From positions 62,001 through 126,000 of the forward strand of contig CAYMLG010000003.1 in the NCBI GenBank assembly GCA_964391195.1: 64,000 nucleotides of DNA. The letters are read 5' to 3'. The notes under the pieces were generated by a model that saw only the letters and a program-made list of their open reading frames with translations, ran no database searches and was not told the origin of the DNA. Below are positions 40,682 through 49,926 of the stretch, piece by piece; within the stretch, counting starts at the first letter, position 1, and each line of letters starts with the position of its first letter. Both the position numbers and the translations under genes were made by a program. This DNA is from JAAYXE01 sp964391195. GTDB lineage: Bacteria > Chloroflexota > Anaerolineae > Anaerolineales > UBA4823.

Positions 40682-43600
40682 CTACTTGATTAACTGTTCG
40701 ACCCGGCTTTCGCCGGTGGAGAAGTACTTTGCCTGCGGGTGATGGACGATGATGGCCGCAGTTGACTGCTCGGGGACAAGCTGGTAGGCCGAGGTCAGGC
40801 TCATACCGAGCTCGGACTCGGCGGGCAGCAGCGCGAATACCTTGGCATGGTCTTCCAGTTCCGGGATCGCCGGATACCCCCAGGAATACCGCTTCCCCTG
40901 CCCCTCGGGCAGAGAAAGCTCCCGGCGGACGTGCCGGTGCAAATACTCGGCAGTCGCCTCCGCCGTCTGCACGGCCAGCCCATGAGTGAAGTAGGCCTCC
41001 GAGTAATCACCTGCAGACTGGAGGCGCTCGAAGCGCTCGGTTGCCGCCTCCCCTACGGTGACCACCTGCAGCGCAACAACGTCCATCTGGCCCGACTCGA
41101 CCGGGGCGAAATAATCGGCCAGGCACAGGTGATCGCCCGACTGCTGGCGTGGGAATTCGAAGCGGGTCAAAACCTCAGGTGAACCGGTCTCGACGGAAGC
41201 CGGATCGTACAATAAAAGCGAGTCGCCCTCTGACTGGGCCGGCCAATAACCGTAGACCCCCTGGGGCCGCAGCCAGCCCTCACGCAACACCTGGCGCTGC
41301 ATCCGCTCCAACCGCTGCTCGAACTCCTGCTCCAGCCGTTGCCACTCTTCACCATGCGCGTTCTTCGCCCCCCAGGACAGGCGGAAGAGCTCGTTCTTGA
41401 ACAGGTGCTTGAACACAATCTCAAGCGGCATCTGGCGCACCACGCGCGGGCCCCAGGCCGGCGGGCGGGGGATAAGCAGCGCCGGTGGGACCCGGTTTCT
41501 CAACTCGGCCGGACGGTCGGGGCGCCGGGCCGGTTCGCGCCCCATCTCTCGGGCCGCATCCTCCTGCAGCCTCTCCAGCAAGCGGGTTCGAGCCTCTGGC
41601 TCGGCAAGGGCATCGATCGTGGCGAGACCTTCAAAAGCGTCTTTGCAATAGAAGACCCCCGGCTCGTATGGCGTACCGGCATCGGTATACAGAATGCGCC
41701 AACCGAAGCGGCGGTTGATGGCAGCCCCGCCAACCAGCACCGGGAAACGCAGCCCACGGCGGTTCAGTTCATTGACGATCAGCGGCATCTGCTTGCTGGT
41801 GCTCACCAACAGAGCGCTTAGGCCGACCGCGTCCGCGTTCACTTCCACAGCTTTGGTGATAATCGTCTCGGCCGGAACCTGTTTCCCCAAATCCACCACG
41901 GTATAACCGTTGTTGGAAAGAATGGTCTTCACCAGGTTTTTTCCGATGTCGTGCACATCCCCATACACAGTGGCCAGGACAACCGTCCCCTTGGTGGCAC
42001 CCTCCTTACGCTCGAGGAACTGCTCCACGTGGGCGACCGCTTTTTTCATCACCTCCGCAGACTGGAGCACAAAAGGCAGGATTAGCTCACCTGCGCCGAA
42101 GCGGTCCCCTACCTCTTTCATCGCCGGCAGCAGCACCGTATTGAGGATCTTCACCGCCGTTTCGTGCTGCGAGACGCTGCCGTTTTGGGCCAGGATTTCA
42201 TCGATATCGGCCTCCACCCCTTCTTTATGGCGGTGCAGAATACGCCAGTGCAGGCGCTCAGCGGCGCTCATCCCCTCCATCGGGTTGGATTGAGCGTCCC
42301 CTTCCGCAGGACCGGCAACGTGCTCGAAATGCTCGATGAAACGCTGGAGAGCGTCCGGGCGGCGGTTGAAGATCAGATCTTCGGTCAGCTCCCGCTGCTC
42401 GGCGGGGATCTCGGCGTAGGGGGTAATATGAGCCGGGTTGACAATCGCCATATCCAACCCTGCCTGCACGGCATGATAGAGCATGATACTGTTTAGCACC
42501 GGGCGGGCCGCGGGGCTGAGGCCGAAGGAAACATTGCTGACCCCCAGCGAGGCGAGCACCCCGGGCAGTTCGGCCTTGATCAGGCGGATGCCCTCCAGGG
42601 TTTCAATGGCGGAGTTCGCCCACTCCTCCGAACCGGTGCCGAGGGTGAAGGTCAGAGTGTCGAAGACCAGGTCCTGAGGCCGGAGTCCGTGCTCATTTAC
42701 GGCGATGTCATAAATACGGCGGGCGATCTCCAGCTTGCGCGCGGCGGTTTTTGCCATCCCGCTTTCGTCAATGGTGAGGACCAGCACCGCAGCATTGTAC
42801 TTCTTCGCCAGGGCGAACACCCGGTCGGCTTTCTCCCGCCCGCCCTCAAGATGGGTGGAGTTCAGCAAGCAGCGCCCGGGGGCCGTCTGCAGGGCGATCT
42901 CCATCACCTCGGGTTCGGTCGTATCGATCACCAGGGGGACCTCGACTCCCATCGAAAGGATTTTCACCACATTCCGCATTAGCTCGGCCTCGTCGGAGCG
43001 CTCGGTCACGGCGACGGAGATATCGAGGGCGTGAGCGCCGCCGTCCACCTGCTGGCGGGCCAGTTGGAGAATGGCATCGTAATCCTCGGACAATAGCAGG
43101 CGCTTGAACTTCCGGCTGCCCTGCGCATTGCAGCGCTCACCCAGGAGCAGTGGAGGCGGCTCTTGCTTCATGGAAATCGAGCGTGTGGCGGAAGCCAGGC
43201 GGGGCTCATCGTCAAGGGGACGCGGCGGGCGGGGCCTGCCGCTCAGCCTTTCGACCAGCAGCTTCAAATGCGCGGGAGTGGTGCCGCAGCAGCCGCCCAC
43301 CACAGTGATGTTGTGTTTTTCGACGAATTCGGTCAGGGCAGCGGCGAAAGGCTCAGGCTCCAACGGGTAGACAGCTTCACCATCTACGTTGAGCGGCAGC
43401 CCGGCGTTCGGGATGCAGGAGACCGGCAGCGAGGCGTGCTCGCCAAGGTAGCGGATGGGCTCGCGCATATGCTCCGGCCCAGTAGAGCAGTTCAATCCGA
43501 TGACGTCGATCGGCAGCCCTTCCAGGATAGTAAGGGCCGCGCCGATATCGGTGCCCAGCAGCATACGTCCGGTGGTGTCCAGGGTAACCTGCGCCTGGAC

Positions 43601-44191
43601 AGGCAGGTAGACATCTGTCGCTTCAAACGCCTGTTGAATGCCGTCTAAAGCCGCTTTGACCTCCAGGATATCCTGAGAGGTTTCCACCAACAGCAGGTCG
43701 ACGCCGCCCTGGATCAGGCCAATCGCCTGCTCGCGGAAGATTTCCGCCAACCCGGGGTAGCCGATATTGGAGAGCTCCGGGTCACTGGCCGAGGGGAGCT
43801 TACCCGAGGGACCAATCGAACCGGCGACAAAGCGTGGCTGCTCCGGCGTGCTGTATTCGTCCGCCAGGCGGCGAGCAAGGGCAGCCGCCGCCCGATTGAT
43901 CTCCAGGGTGCGGTCGCCCAGCCCATATTCACCCAGGGTGAGACGGTTGGCGCGAAAAGTGTTCGTCTCAATGACATCCACCCCAACCTCGAGGAATGAC
44001 CGGTGGACAGCCTCGACAGCCTGTGGGTAGCTGATAACCAGGTAATCGTTGCAGCCCTCCGTCTGCTCACCACCGAAATGTTCGGCGGTGAGCCGCTGCT
44101 GCTGGAGGCTGGTTCCCATCGCTCCGTCGAAGACCAGCACCCGCTCTTGCAGGGCATCGAGATAGCGGCGGTTCGTGTAAATACGCGGCAT
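40682..44191 (-). CDS. metH: cobalamin-dependent methionine synthase MetH
   Basis: 1169 residues, all four modules present. Homocysteine-binding domain (about 1-310) with the zinc Cys pair in GGCCGTTPAHL. Pterin-binding domain for methyl-tetrahydrofolate (about 340-600, LLLGERCNAQGSRKFK and DISVAVTERSDEAE). B12 cap and Rossmann domain (about 625-880) with the cobalt-coordinating His in GDVHDIGKN and LSALLVSTSKQM. C-terminal reactivation domain (about 940-1169) with YSWGYPAIPELEDH. ATG 44191 is preferred over a TTG nine codons upstream. It is preceded by a SAM-I riboswitch and terminator, so expression falls when SAM is plentiful. Confidence 0.95.
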   Translation of the reverse strand: MPRIYTNRRYLDALQERVLVFDGAMGTSLQQQRLTAEHFGGEQTEGCNDYLVISYPQAVEAVHRSFLEVGVDVIETNTFRANRLTLGEYGLGDRTLEINRAAAALARRLADEYSTPEQPRFVAGSIGPSGKLPSASDPELSNIGYPGLAEIFREQAIGLIQGGVDLLLVETSQDILEVKAALDGIQQAFEATDVYLPVQAQVTLDTTGRMLLGTDIGAALTILEGLPIDVIGLNCSTGPEHMREPIRYLGEHASLPVSCIPNAGLPLNVDGEAVYPLEPEPFAAALTEFVEKHNITVVGGCCGTTPAHLKLLVERLSGRPRPPRPLDDEPRLASATRSISMKQEPPPLLLGERCNAQGSRKFKRLLLSEDYDAILQLARQQVDGGAHALDISVAVTERSDEAELMRNVVKILSMGVEVPLVIDTTEPEVMEIALQTAPGRCLLNSTHLEGGREKADRVFALAKKYNAAVLVLTIDESGMAKTAARKLEIARRIYDIAVNEHGLRPQDLVFDTLTFTLGTGSEEWANSAIETLEGIRLIKAELPGVLASLGVSNVSFGLSPAARPVLNSIMLYHAVQAGLDMAIVNPAHITPYAEIPAEQRELTEDLIFNRRPDALQRFIEHFEHVAGPAEGDAQSNPMEGMSAAERLHWRILHRHKEGVEADIDEILAQNGSVSQHETAVKILNTVLLPAMKEVGDRFGAGELILPFVLQSAEVMKKAVAHVEQFLERKEGATKGTVVLATVYGDVHDIGKNLVKTILSNNGYTVVDLGKQVPAETIITKAVEVNADAVGLSALLVSTSKQMPLIVNELNRRGLRFPVLVGGAAINRRFGWRILYTDAGTPYEPGVFYCKDAFEGLATIDALAEPEARTRLLERLQEDAAREMGREPARRPDRPAELRNRVPPALLIPRPPAWGPRVVRQMPLEIVFKHLFKNELFRLSWGAKNAHGEEWQRLEQEFEQRLERMQRQVLREGWLRPQGVYGYWPAQSEGDSLLLYDPASVETGSPEVLTRFEFPRQQSGDHLCLADYFAPVESGQMDVVALQVVTVGEAATERFERLQSAGDYSEAYFTHGLAVQTAEATAEYLHRHVRRELSLPEGQGKRYSWGYPAIPELEDHAKVFALLPAESELGMSLTSAYQLVPEQSTAAIIVHHPQAKYFSTGESRVEQLIK

Positions 44192-44224
44192 ATTGTTATC
44201 CCATCCTTTGCTAGCCAACTGAAC

Positions 44225-44252
44225 AAAAAAACGTCTCTCCAGATGAGAGACG
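44225..44252 (-). terminator. riboswitch-controlled terminator of metH
   Basis: On the minus strand an 8-bp perfect stem (CGTCTCTC/GAGAGACG, 5-base loop) is followed by seven T. Its 5' arm and loop contain CTCATCT, complementary to AGATGAG, the 3' strand of riboswitch helix P1. Confidence 0.9.
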
Positions 44253-44271
44253 CTGCTTACTGCCGGTCAAT

Positions 44272-44384
44272 CCCTCATCTTCCAGTGCGTCCTATGATAG
44301 ACGCCTGCCGGACTTGGCACCAAGGTGAGAACACCCGGTTGCCGAGGCTTCACAGGGCCGGTCCCTCCGCCTCTCTGGATGAGT
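44272..44384 (-). promoter_or_regulatory. SAM-I riboswitch (S box)
   Basis: The minus strand carries the S-box core: P1 strands CTCATC and GATGAG, AGAGAGGCGGAGGGACCGG, CCCTGTGAAGCCTCGGCAACC and GGTGCCAAGTCCGGCAG. When SAM binds, P1 forms and the terminator at 44225-44252 is free to fold. Without SAM, AGATGAG pairs with CTCATCT in the terminator and transcription continues into metH. Switch positions are read from sequence; the mechanism is that known for SAM-I. Confidence 0.93.
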
Positions 44385-44400
44385 GTATCCAATTCGGGAC

Positions 44401-44429
44401 AGTTTACCATAGGGGAGAAATCCTGTCAA
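44401..44429 (-). promoter_or_regulatory. metH promoter
   Basis: On the minus strand TTGACA (44429-44424), 17 bases, TAAACT (44406-44401), with TGG directly before the -10 box. Transcription should begin about ten bases before the riboswitch. Confidence 0.8.
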
Positions 44430-44475
44430 ACTTGGTTTTATCGACGTGTGCACGCATAACTTCAACAGAAAAGAT

Positions 44476-44526
44476 TTGTTGTGTGGGGGGATGGGCGATG
44501 AAGCCGCACATCCCCCCACACAACAA
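44476..44526. repeat. 18-bp perfect inverted repeat between divergent genes
   Basis: Arms 44476-44493 and 44509-44526 are exact reverse complements. The 15-base loop has a small GGC/GCC stem. It lies upstream of both metH and the SLOG gene, where a terminator would not be expected. Confidence 0.6.
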
Positions 44527-44670
44527 TTTTGATGACAACATATGCTTGCACACTTTATCGCCCTTTGGGGAATTGAGACGAGCAGCAGCATAGGCGGGTA
44601 AGCGGCAAGGCACGGCAGGCCCAAACATTATTGTAAAGTGAAAGCCCGCCCAAACTGGAAGGTTTTGGAC

Positions 44671-44850
44671 TATAATTCGCCCAATTACCCCATTTGCATT
44701 GTAAGTGAAGAACACTTGCAATTTAACCCTGGCCCGAATCTACCTCCGCTTTACGGAGGCGAGCCGGGTATGGGTGTTAGGCTACCCACAGCACAGCAGC
44801 CGTCGCGCTGCAGCTGATAGGCTACAGGCAGCCTGAACAAGGAGTTGGTT
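44671..44850 (+). promoter_or_regulatory. -10 box and structured leader of the SLOG gene
   Basis: TATAAT (44671-44676) is followed by about 170 bases rich in stems: ATTGTAAGTG/CACTTGCAAT (44698-44722), CCTCCG/CGGAGG with a 5-base loop, a GGGT/ACCC stem around GGTGTTAGGCT, an AGC/GCT stem, and AGGCT/AGCCT just before AAGGAG. The density of pairing suggests a riboswitch-like element. CTCCG...CGGAGGCGAGCCGGGT and CAGCTGATAGGC...GCC resemble the Moco family to my eye, but I cannot confirm this. Confidence 0.45.
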
Positions 44851-45402
44851 ATGATTGTCACCGGAATAGCACACACACCGCGCCGCTTGAATGAACGAAC
44901 AAGCCTACCCTCCGGAGAGATGGTATATCTTGCGAAGCGAGCGCTGCGCCTTTACCGGGCCACCCGGCTGATCACCAGCCTGTCCCCTGGTTGGGAACAG
45001 GCGCTGGCGAAGGCCGCCCTCGAACTGGATCTCCCCATCACGGTTGCGATCCCGTATCCCGGGCGCGATCAGAACTGGGACCGTGCAGCGCGCACCAGCT
45101 ACCTGAACCTGCTCACCCGGGCGGAGGAAGTGGTCCGCATCTGCGATGAGCCGGACGAAGGAGCAGAGATGGAAGGTCACTGCTGGCGTGTGGATGAGTC
45201 CGATCTGGTGTTGGCCCTCTGGGATTTTGAGTTCTCCGGCGAGACTTACGAGGTGATGACTTTCGCCTTGAAGACCGGTAAGAAAGTGATCAACCTGTGG
45301 CAGGATTGGGACCACCTGGTAAAGATGCGCCGCCGCCCGGCCTACCAGCAGCCGCCGGCACACCACAGCCGAGGGGCCCAGGTGTATGACAGCCAGGCAT
45401 AA
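44851..45402 (+). CDS. SLOG-family protein (YspA/YpsA-like)
   Basis: 183 residues with a Rossmann-like SLOG fold, a nucleotide- or ligand-binding family that includes YpsA. MIVTGIAHTPRRLN is the first strand and glycine loop. ATRLITSLSPGWEQALAKAALELDLPITVAIPYPGRDQNW is the second strand and helix with the family's PxxGRxxxW. ESDLVLALWDFEFSGETYEVMTFALKTGKKVINLW is the last strand. The ligand is unknown. AAGGAG is six bases before the ATG. The long structured leader suggests control by a small molecule. Confidence 0.75.
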   Translation: MIVTGIAHTPRRLNERTSLPSGEMVYLAKRALRLYRATRLITSLSPGWEQALAKAALELDLPITVAIPYPGRDQNWDRAARTSYLNLLTRAEEVVRICDEPDEGAEMEGHCWRVDESDLVLALWDFEFSGETYEVMTFALKTGKKVINLWQDWDHLVKMRRRPAYQQPPAHHSRGAQVYDSQA

Positions 45403-45420
45403 TCAAGAAGATTCTTCTGA

Positions 45421-45454
45421 ACCGAGCCGCCCAATTTGACGGCTCGGTTTTTTT
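45421..45454 (+). terminator. intrinsic terminator
   Basis: A 9-bp perfect stem ACCGAGCCG/CGGCTCGGT with a 10-base loop ends in a run of seven T. It ends the SLOG transcript. Confidence 0.88.
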
Positions 45455-45481
45455 ATGCCCCAAGCCGGACTGCCCGTCCAT

Positions 45482-45510
45482 TTGACGGGTTTTCGGGCGC
45501 GTGCTACACT
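45482..45510 (+). promoter_or_regulatory. promoter of the HTH/PBP-like regulator gene
   Basis: TTGACG (45482-45487), 17-base spacer, TACACT (45505-45510). Confidence 0.65.
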
Positions 45511-45558
45511 TAATCAAAGCGTTCTCAGAGATTACGACAACACGAACATAGGAGTAAT

Positions 45559-46557
45559 ATGGATTACCTCCGGCGCATAAATCGCCTGGACCAGCTCAGT
45601 GTGTTAGGGGATAAACGGCGGCTGTTCATTTTAAGGCGGCTGATGAACCGTCCCGAAACGCTTTCCTCTTTGGGCAAGGCGATGGGCGAACACCCGGCCC
45701 GTGTCCGGCACCACCTGAAATTATTGGAAAAAGCGGGGTACGTGGAATTGGTTGAGACCCGGGCTGTGCGCGGATTCATCGAGAAGTACTATAAGGCCCG
45801 TTCGCAAGCCCTGCTTTACCACGGCATCGTTCTTACCGAAGATCATTACGCCGACAGCCAGGTGCTGGTTGCCCTGGGGAGCAACGACCCGGTGATCGAA
45901 ATGCTTGCCGAGCAGGTGAACGAGCAGTGCGGGAGGCAGCAGCTCATCGTGCTGCCGGTGGGCAGCCTGGACGGGCTGATCGCCTTGCGCCAGGGGCTGG
46001 CGCATCTGACCGGCTGTCACCTGTACGACCCTGAGAGTAGAACCTACAACCTGCCATTCGTCCGGCTGCTATTTTTGGACATTCCCGTCCGCCTGATCAC
46101 TTTGACCCACCGGGAACAGGGCATCCTGGTGCCGCGAGGGAACCCGCTCGGGCTGCAATCGATCGAGGACCTTGCTTTGCCAGGGATAAAAGTGATCAAC
46201 CGCAACCGTGGATCAGGAACCCGGCTATGGTTGGAGAGCGAACTGGCCCAGAAGGGGATCGCCAGGGAAAGCATCGACGGTTTCGACAGCGAGGTCCAAA
46301 CGCACAGCGCGGTGGCGGAAACGATCGCCTCCGGGAAGGCGAACGCCGGGCTGGGGTTAAGAGCAGTCGCCGCTCCGTTTGACCTGGATTTTATCCCTTT
46401 GTTCAAAGAACGATATGACCTGTGCGTCCTACAGCCCGTGTTCGAAAGCAAATCCTTTGCACCGGTTCTCGATAAGCTGAACAGCGCCGAATTCCGGGAA
46501 CAGGTGGCCCGGATCGAAGGGTATGACCCGCAGGAAATGGGCCGGATCGTGACTTAA
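45559..46557 (+). CDS. ArsR-type HTH regulator with periplasmic-binding-protein-like domain
   Basis: 332 residues. N-terminal winged helix (about 10-85; LGDKRRLFILRRLMNRPETLSSLGKAMGEHPARVRHHLKLLEKAGYVEL) of the ArsR/MarR shape. The rest (about 105-325) is a PBP_like domain as in molybdate- or tungstate-sensing regulators, with the ligand-binding signature INRNRGSGTRLWLESEL (about 212-228) and HSAVAETIASGKANAGLGLRAVA. Such one-component regulators sense an oxyanion or cofactor precursor. No molybdate transporter is nearby, so the ligand is unproven. AGGAG precedes the ATG. Confidence 0.78.
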   Translation: MDYLRRINRLDQLSVLGDKRRLFILRRLMNRPETLSSLGKAMGEHPARVRHHLKLLEKAGYVELVETRAVRGFIEKYYKARSQALLYHGIVLTEDHYADSQVLVALGSNDPVIEMLAEQVNEQCGRQQLIVLPVGSLDGLIALRQGLAHLTGCHLYDPESRTYNLPFVRLLFLDIPVRLITLTHREQGILVPRGNPLGLQSIEDLALPGIKVINRNRGSGTRLWLESELAQKGIARESIDGFDSEVQTHSAVAETIASGKANAGLGLRAVAAPFDLDFIPLFKERYDLCVLQPVFESKSFAPVLDKLNSAEFREQVARIEGYDPQEMGRIVT

Positions 46558-46593
46558 AACAAAATGGGCGCCAGGCGCCCATTTTGTTTTAAG
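46553..46593. terminator. 20-bp perfect palindrome spanning the regulator's stop codon
   Basis: Arms 46553-46572 and 46574-46593 are exact reverse complements around a single central base. The left arm includes the TAA stop. Being T-rich at both ends, it can terminate both the regulator transcript and the converging recR transcript. Confidence 0.8.
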
Positions 46594-46608
46594 CAACACA
46601 GAAGCGAT

Positions 46609-47214
46609 TCAATCCAGGTCCTGCCGTCCGGTCAGCGCCCGGAGCAGCGTGCTTTGATCTGCGTACTCCAGATCACCACCGACGGGTAGGCCACGGGCCA
46701 GGCGAGTGAGCCGCAGGCCCATGGGCTGGAGCTGTTGGCGTAAATAGGAAGCGGTATAATCGCCTTCCATGCTCGGATTGGTGGCCAGAATGACCTCGCT
46801 CACGTTCCCGGAACGCACTCGCTCGATCAGCTCGCGGATCTTCAGGTTTTCCGGCCCTATGCCTTCGATCGGATTAAGGGCGCCGTGGAGCACGTGGTAG
46901 CGGCCCTGATAGACACCTGTGCGCTCCAGAGCCAGCACGTCCAGGGGTTCTTCCACCACGCAGATGAGCGAAGCATCCCGTTCATCATCGGCGCAGACTT
47001 CACACAACTCGCGGCCTGCAGCCGTAATATTAAAGCAAACCTGGCAGTAAGTGGTGCCGGATTTCAATTGCTGAAGGGCTTCGGCCAGGTCGCGCGACAC
47101 TTCTTCAGGAGCCCGCAGTAGATAGAAAGTCAGGCGAGAGGCGGTCTTCGGCCCAACCCCTGGCAAGCGCGAGAAGGCGGTGACCAGGCGCTGGATTGGT
47201 TCAGGTAGAAGCAT
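46609..47214 (-). CDS. recR: recombination protein RecR
   Basis: 201-residue ring-forming partner of RecO in RecA loading. Helix-hairpin-helix LPGVGPKTASRL (about 17-28), zinc finger C57/C60/C71/C74, and a TOPRIM domain starting ICVVEEPLDVLALE (about 84-97). The C-terminal Walker-like end includes ATNPSMEGDYTA and TRLARGLPVGGDLEYADQSTLLRAL. Full family length. It follows ybaB on the minus strand, the common dnaX-ybaB-recR order. Confidence 0.96.
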   Translation of the reverse strand: MLLPEPIQRLVTAFSRLPGVGPKTASRLTFYLLRAPEEVSRDLAEALQQLKSGTTYCQVCFNITAAGRELCEVCADDERDASLICVVEEPLDVLALERTGVYQGRYHVLHGALNPIEGIGPENLKIRELIERVRSGNVSEVILATNPSMEGDYTASYLRQQLQPMGLRLTRLARGLPVGGDLEYADQSTLLRALTGRQDLD

Positions 47215-47292
47215 AGATTTGCACTTTCAGGCGATCGAGAGGATCGCATCGATATCGGATCAACGGCCGGGCGCAGGTATCGGGAGGACCGG

Positions 47293-47622
47293 CTAGAAAG
47301 GAAGTCCTCCCGCCAGCGGACCCAGGCGTTCGGCGGCCAGCTCGCGTGATTTATCCAGGGCTGTGTTCATAGCAGTCAGCATGAGATCCTGCAGCATTTC
47401 CACATCGGCGTCTTCCAACACAGCCGGGTCGATCTCCACGGCCGTTACCTTCTGATCGCCGGTGATGGTTACTTTCACCGCCCCGCCCCCGGCAGTCCCC
47501 GTAACCGTCTCCTCCGCCAGTTTAGCCTGAGCTTCCTGGAGCTGCTCCTGGAGTTTCTGAAGCTGGCCCATCATGTTCATGGGGTTCTGTCCCCCTTTTG
47601 GTCCTCGAAATCCTTTTGCCAT
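47293..47622 (-). CDS. ybaB: nucleoid-associated protein YbaB/EbfC
   Basis: 109 residues. MAKGFRGPKGGQNPMNMMGQLQKLQEQLQEAQAKL is the N-terminal coil; ETVTGTAGGGAVKVTITGDQKVTAVEIDPAVLE is the beta-sheet signature; the C-terminal helix is MLQDLMLTAMNTALDKSRELAAE. It binds DNA as a dimer. ATG 47622 with AGGAGG six bases upstream is preferred to an in-frame codon at 47646. It lies between dnaX and recR. Confidence 0.94.
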   Translation of the reverse strand: MAKGFRGPKGGQNPMNMMGQLQKLQEQLQEAQAKLAEETVTGTAGGGAVKVTITGDQKVTAVEIDPAVLEDADVEMLQDLMLTAMNTALDKSRELAAERLGPLAGGLPF

Positions 47623-47649
47623 ACGATGCCTCCTGAAGTTAATCATTTA

Positions 47650-47736
47650 GGAGTGCAGCCGGTGGATTGGTACCATACCGAGCCAGACCGTTCGTCACGT
47701 CCGGTACAGTATGTTCGATCGAAGCGAGCGCACTCC
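47650..47736 (-). other. structured 87-bp intergenic element (possible RNA)
   Basis: The ends GGAGTGC and GCACTCC close a 7-bp helix. Inside, on the minus strand, CATAC/GTATG, then CCGGAC/GTCTGG (one wobble), then a short GT/AC stem form one long stacked arm. It lies between dnaX and ybaB, the place where 4.5S RNA is found in some bacteria, but it lacks the SRP tetraloop region. It could be a leader, a processing site or a small RNA. Confidence 0.4.
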
Positions 47737-47751
47737 GGTAGTTTCTTCTGA

Positions 47752-49356
<1,605 letters not shown>

Positions 49357-49357
49357 A

Positions 49358-49816
49358 TTACGAGTCTAACACAAAACCCGGAAGCTGCCTGAGTTCGAGA
49401 GCGAGGTCCAGAAGACGCATGTGAAACTGTGCGGAAGGGGTCTGCAGGTTGTAAGCACGGATGCGGCGGTTATATTCATCCACCTGCTGGCGGAAATTCC
49501 CTTCCACTCTCCGCCATTCGGCGTCCGCCTGCGCCCGCTCCGCATGGCTCAGCCCCGGGCCGCCCAGTTTCGCCTGGCGCCAATCCCAGGTCTGGCGCAG
49601 GCCGGCCCTGGCTTTTTCTATCTCAGCCTCGAGCTCCCGGCGCAGCTCGATCCAGGGCAGGCTGTATCCGTTGCTGTGCAGCAAGTGATACGCCAAGCGC
49701 CATTCCGGGTCTTCATGCGGGTTATCGTTCAGGCGCAGAGGCTTCCCTTTGCCGGGGAGCTCGTCGAATTTGCCTTCGCGCATGGCTTTTTGAATCTGTT
49801 CTTCGATATCAGCCAT
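49358..49816 (-). CDS. DUF1992 (DnaJ homologue C28-like) protein
   Basis: 152 residues. It begins MADIEEQIQKAMREGKFDELPGKGKPLRLNDNPHEDPEWRLAYHLL, the hallmark of DUF1992: an acidic-helical start, then LPGKGKPL and the NP..D. motif. The remainder is a charged coiled-coil region (LRRELEAEIEKARAGL...). The domain occurs in DNAJC28 in eukaryotes, but no J domain is present here. The role is unknown. ATG 49816 is chosen because it begins at the family start. It directly precedes dnaX on the same transcript. Confidence 0.85.
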   Translation of the reverse strand: MADIEEQIQKAMREGKFDELPGKGKPLRLNDNPHEDPEWRLAYHLLHSNGYSLPWIELRRELEAEIEKARAGLRQTWDWRQAKLGGPGLSHAERAQADAEWRRVEGNFRQQVDEYNRRIRAYNLQTPSAQFHMRLLDLALELRQLPGFVLDS

Positions 49817-49926
49817 CCTACACCACCTTCCAGGCCAAACCCATTCCAACCGATTACAGGCCAGGTGCACCATAGCCCAGCCCGGCGCCCAACCGGCAGC
49901 CGCCGGCAGGGATATACACTAAACGA

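Noticed and set aside
47650..47736. 4.5S/SRP RNA near dnaX
   Set aside because: The GGAA-type apical loop and the conserved internal loop of SRP RNA are not present on either strand; kept only as an unnamed structured element.
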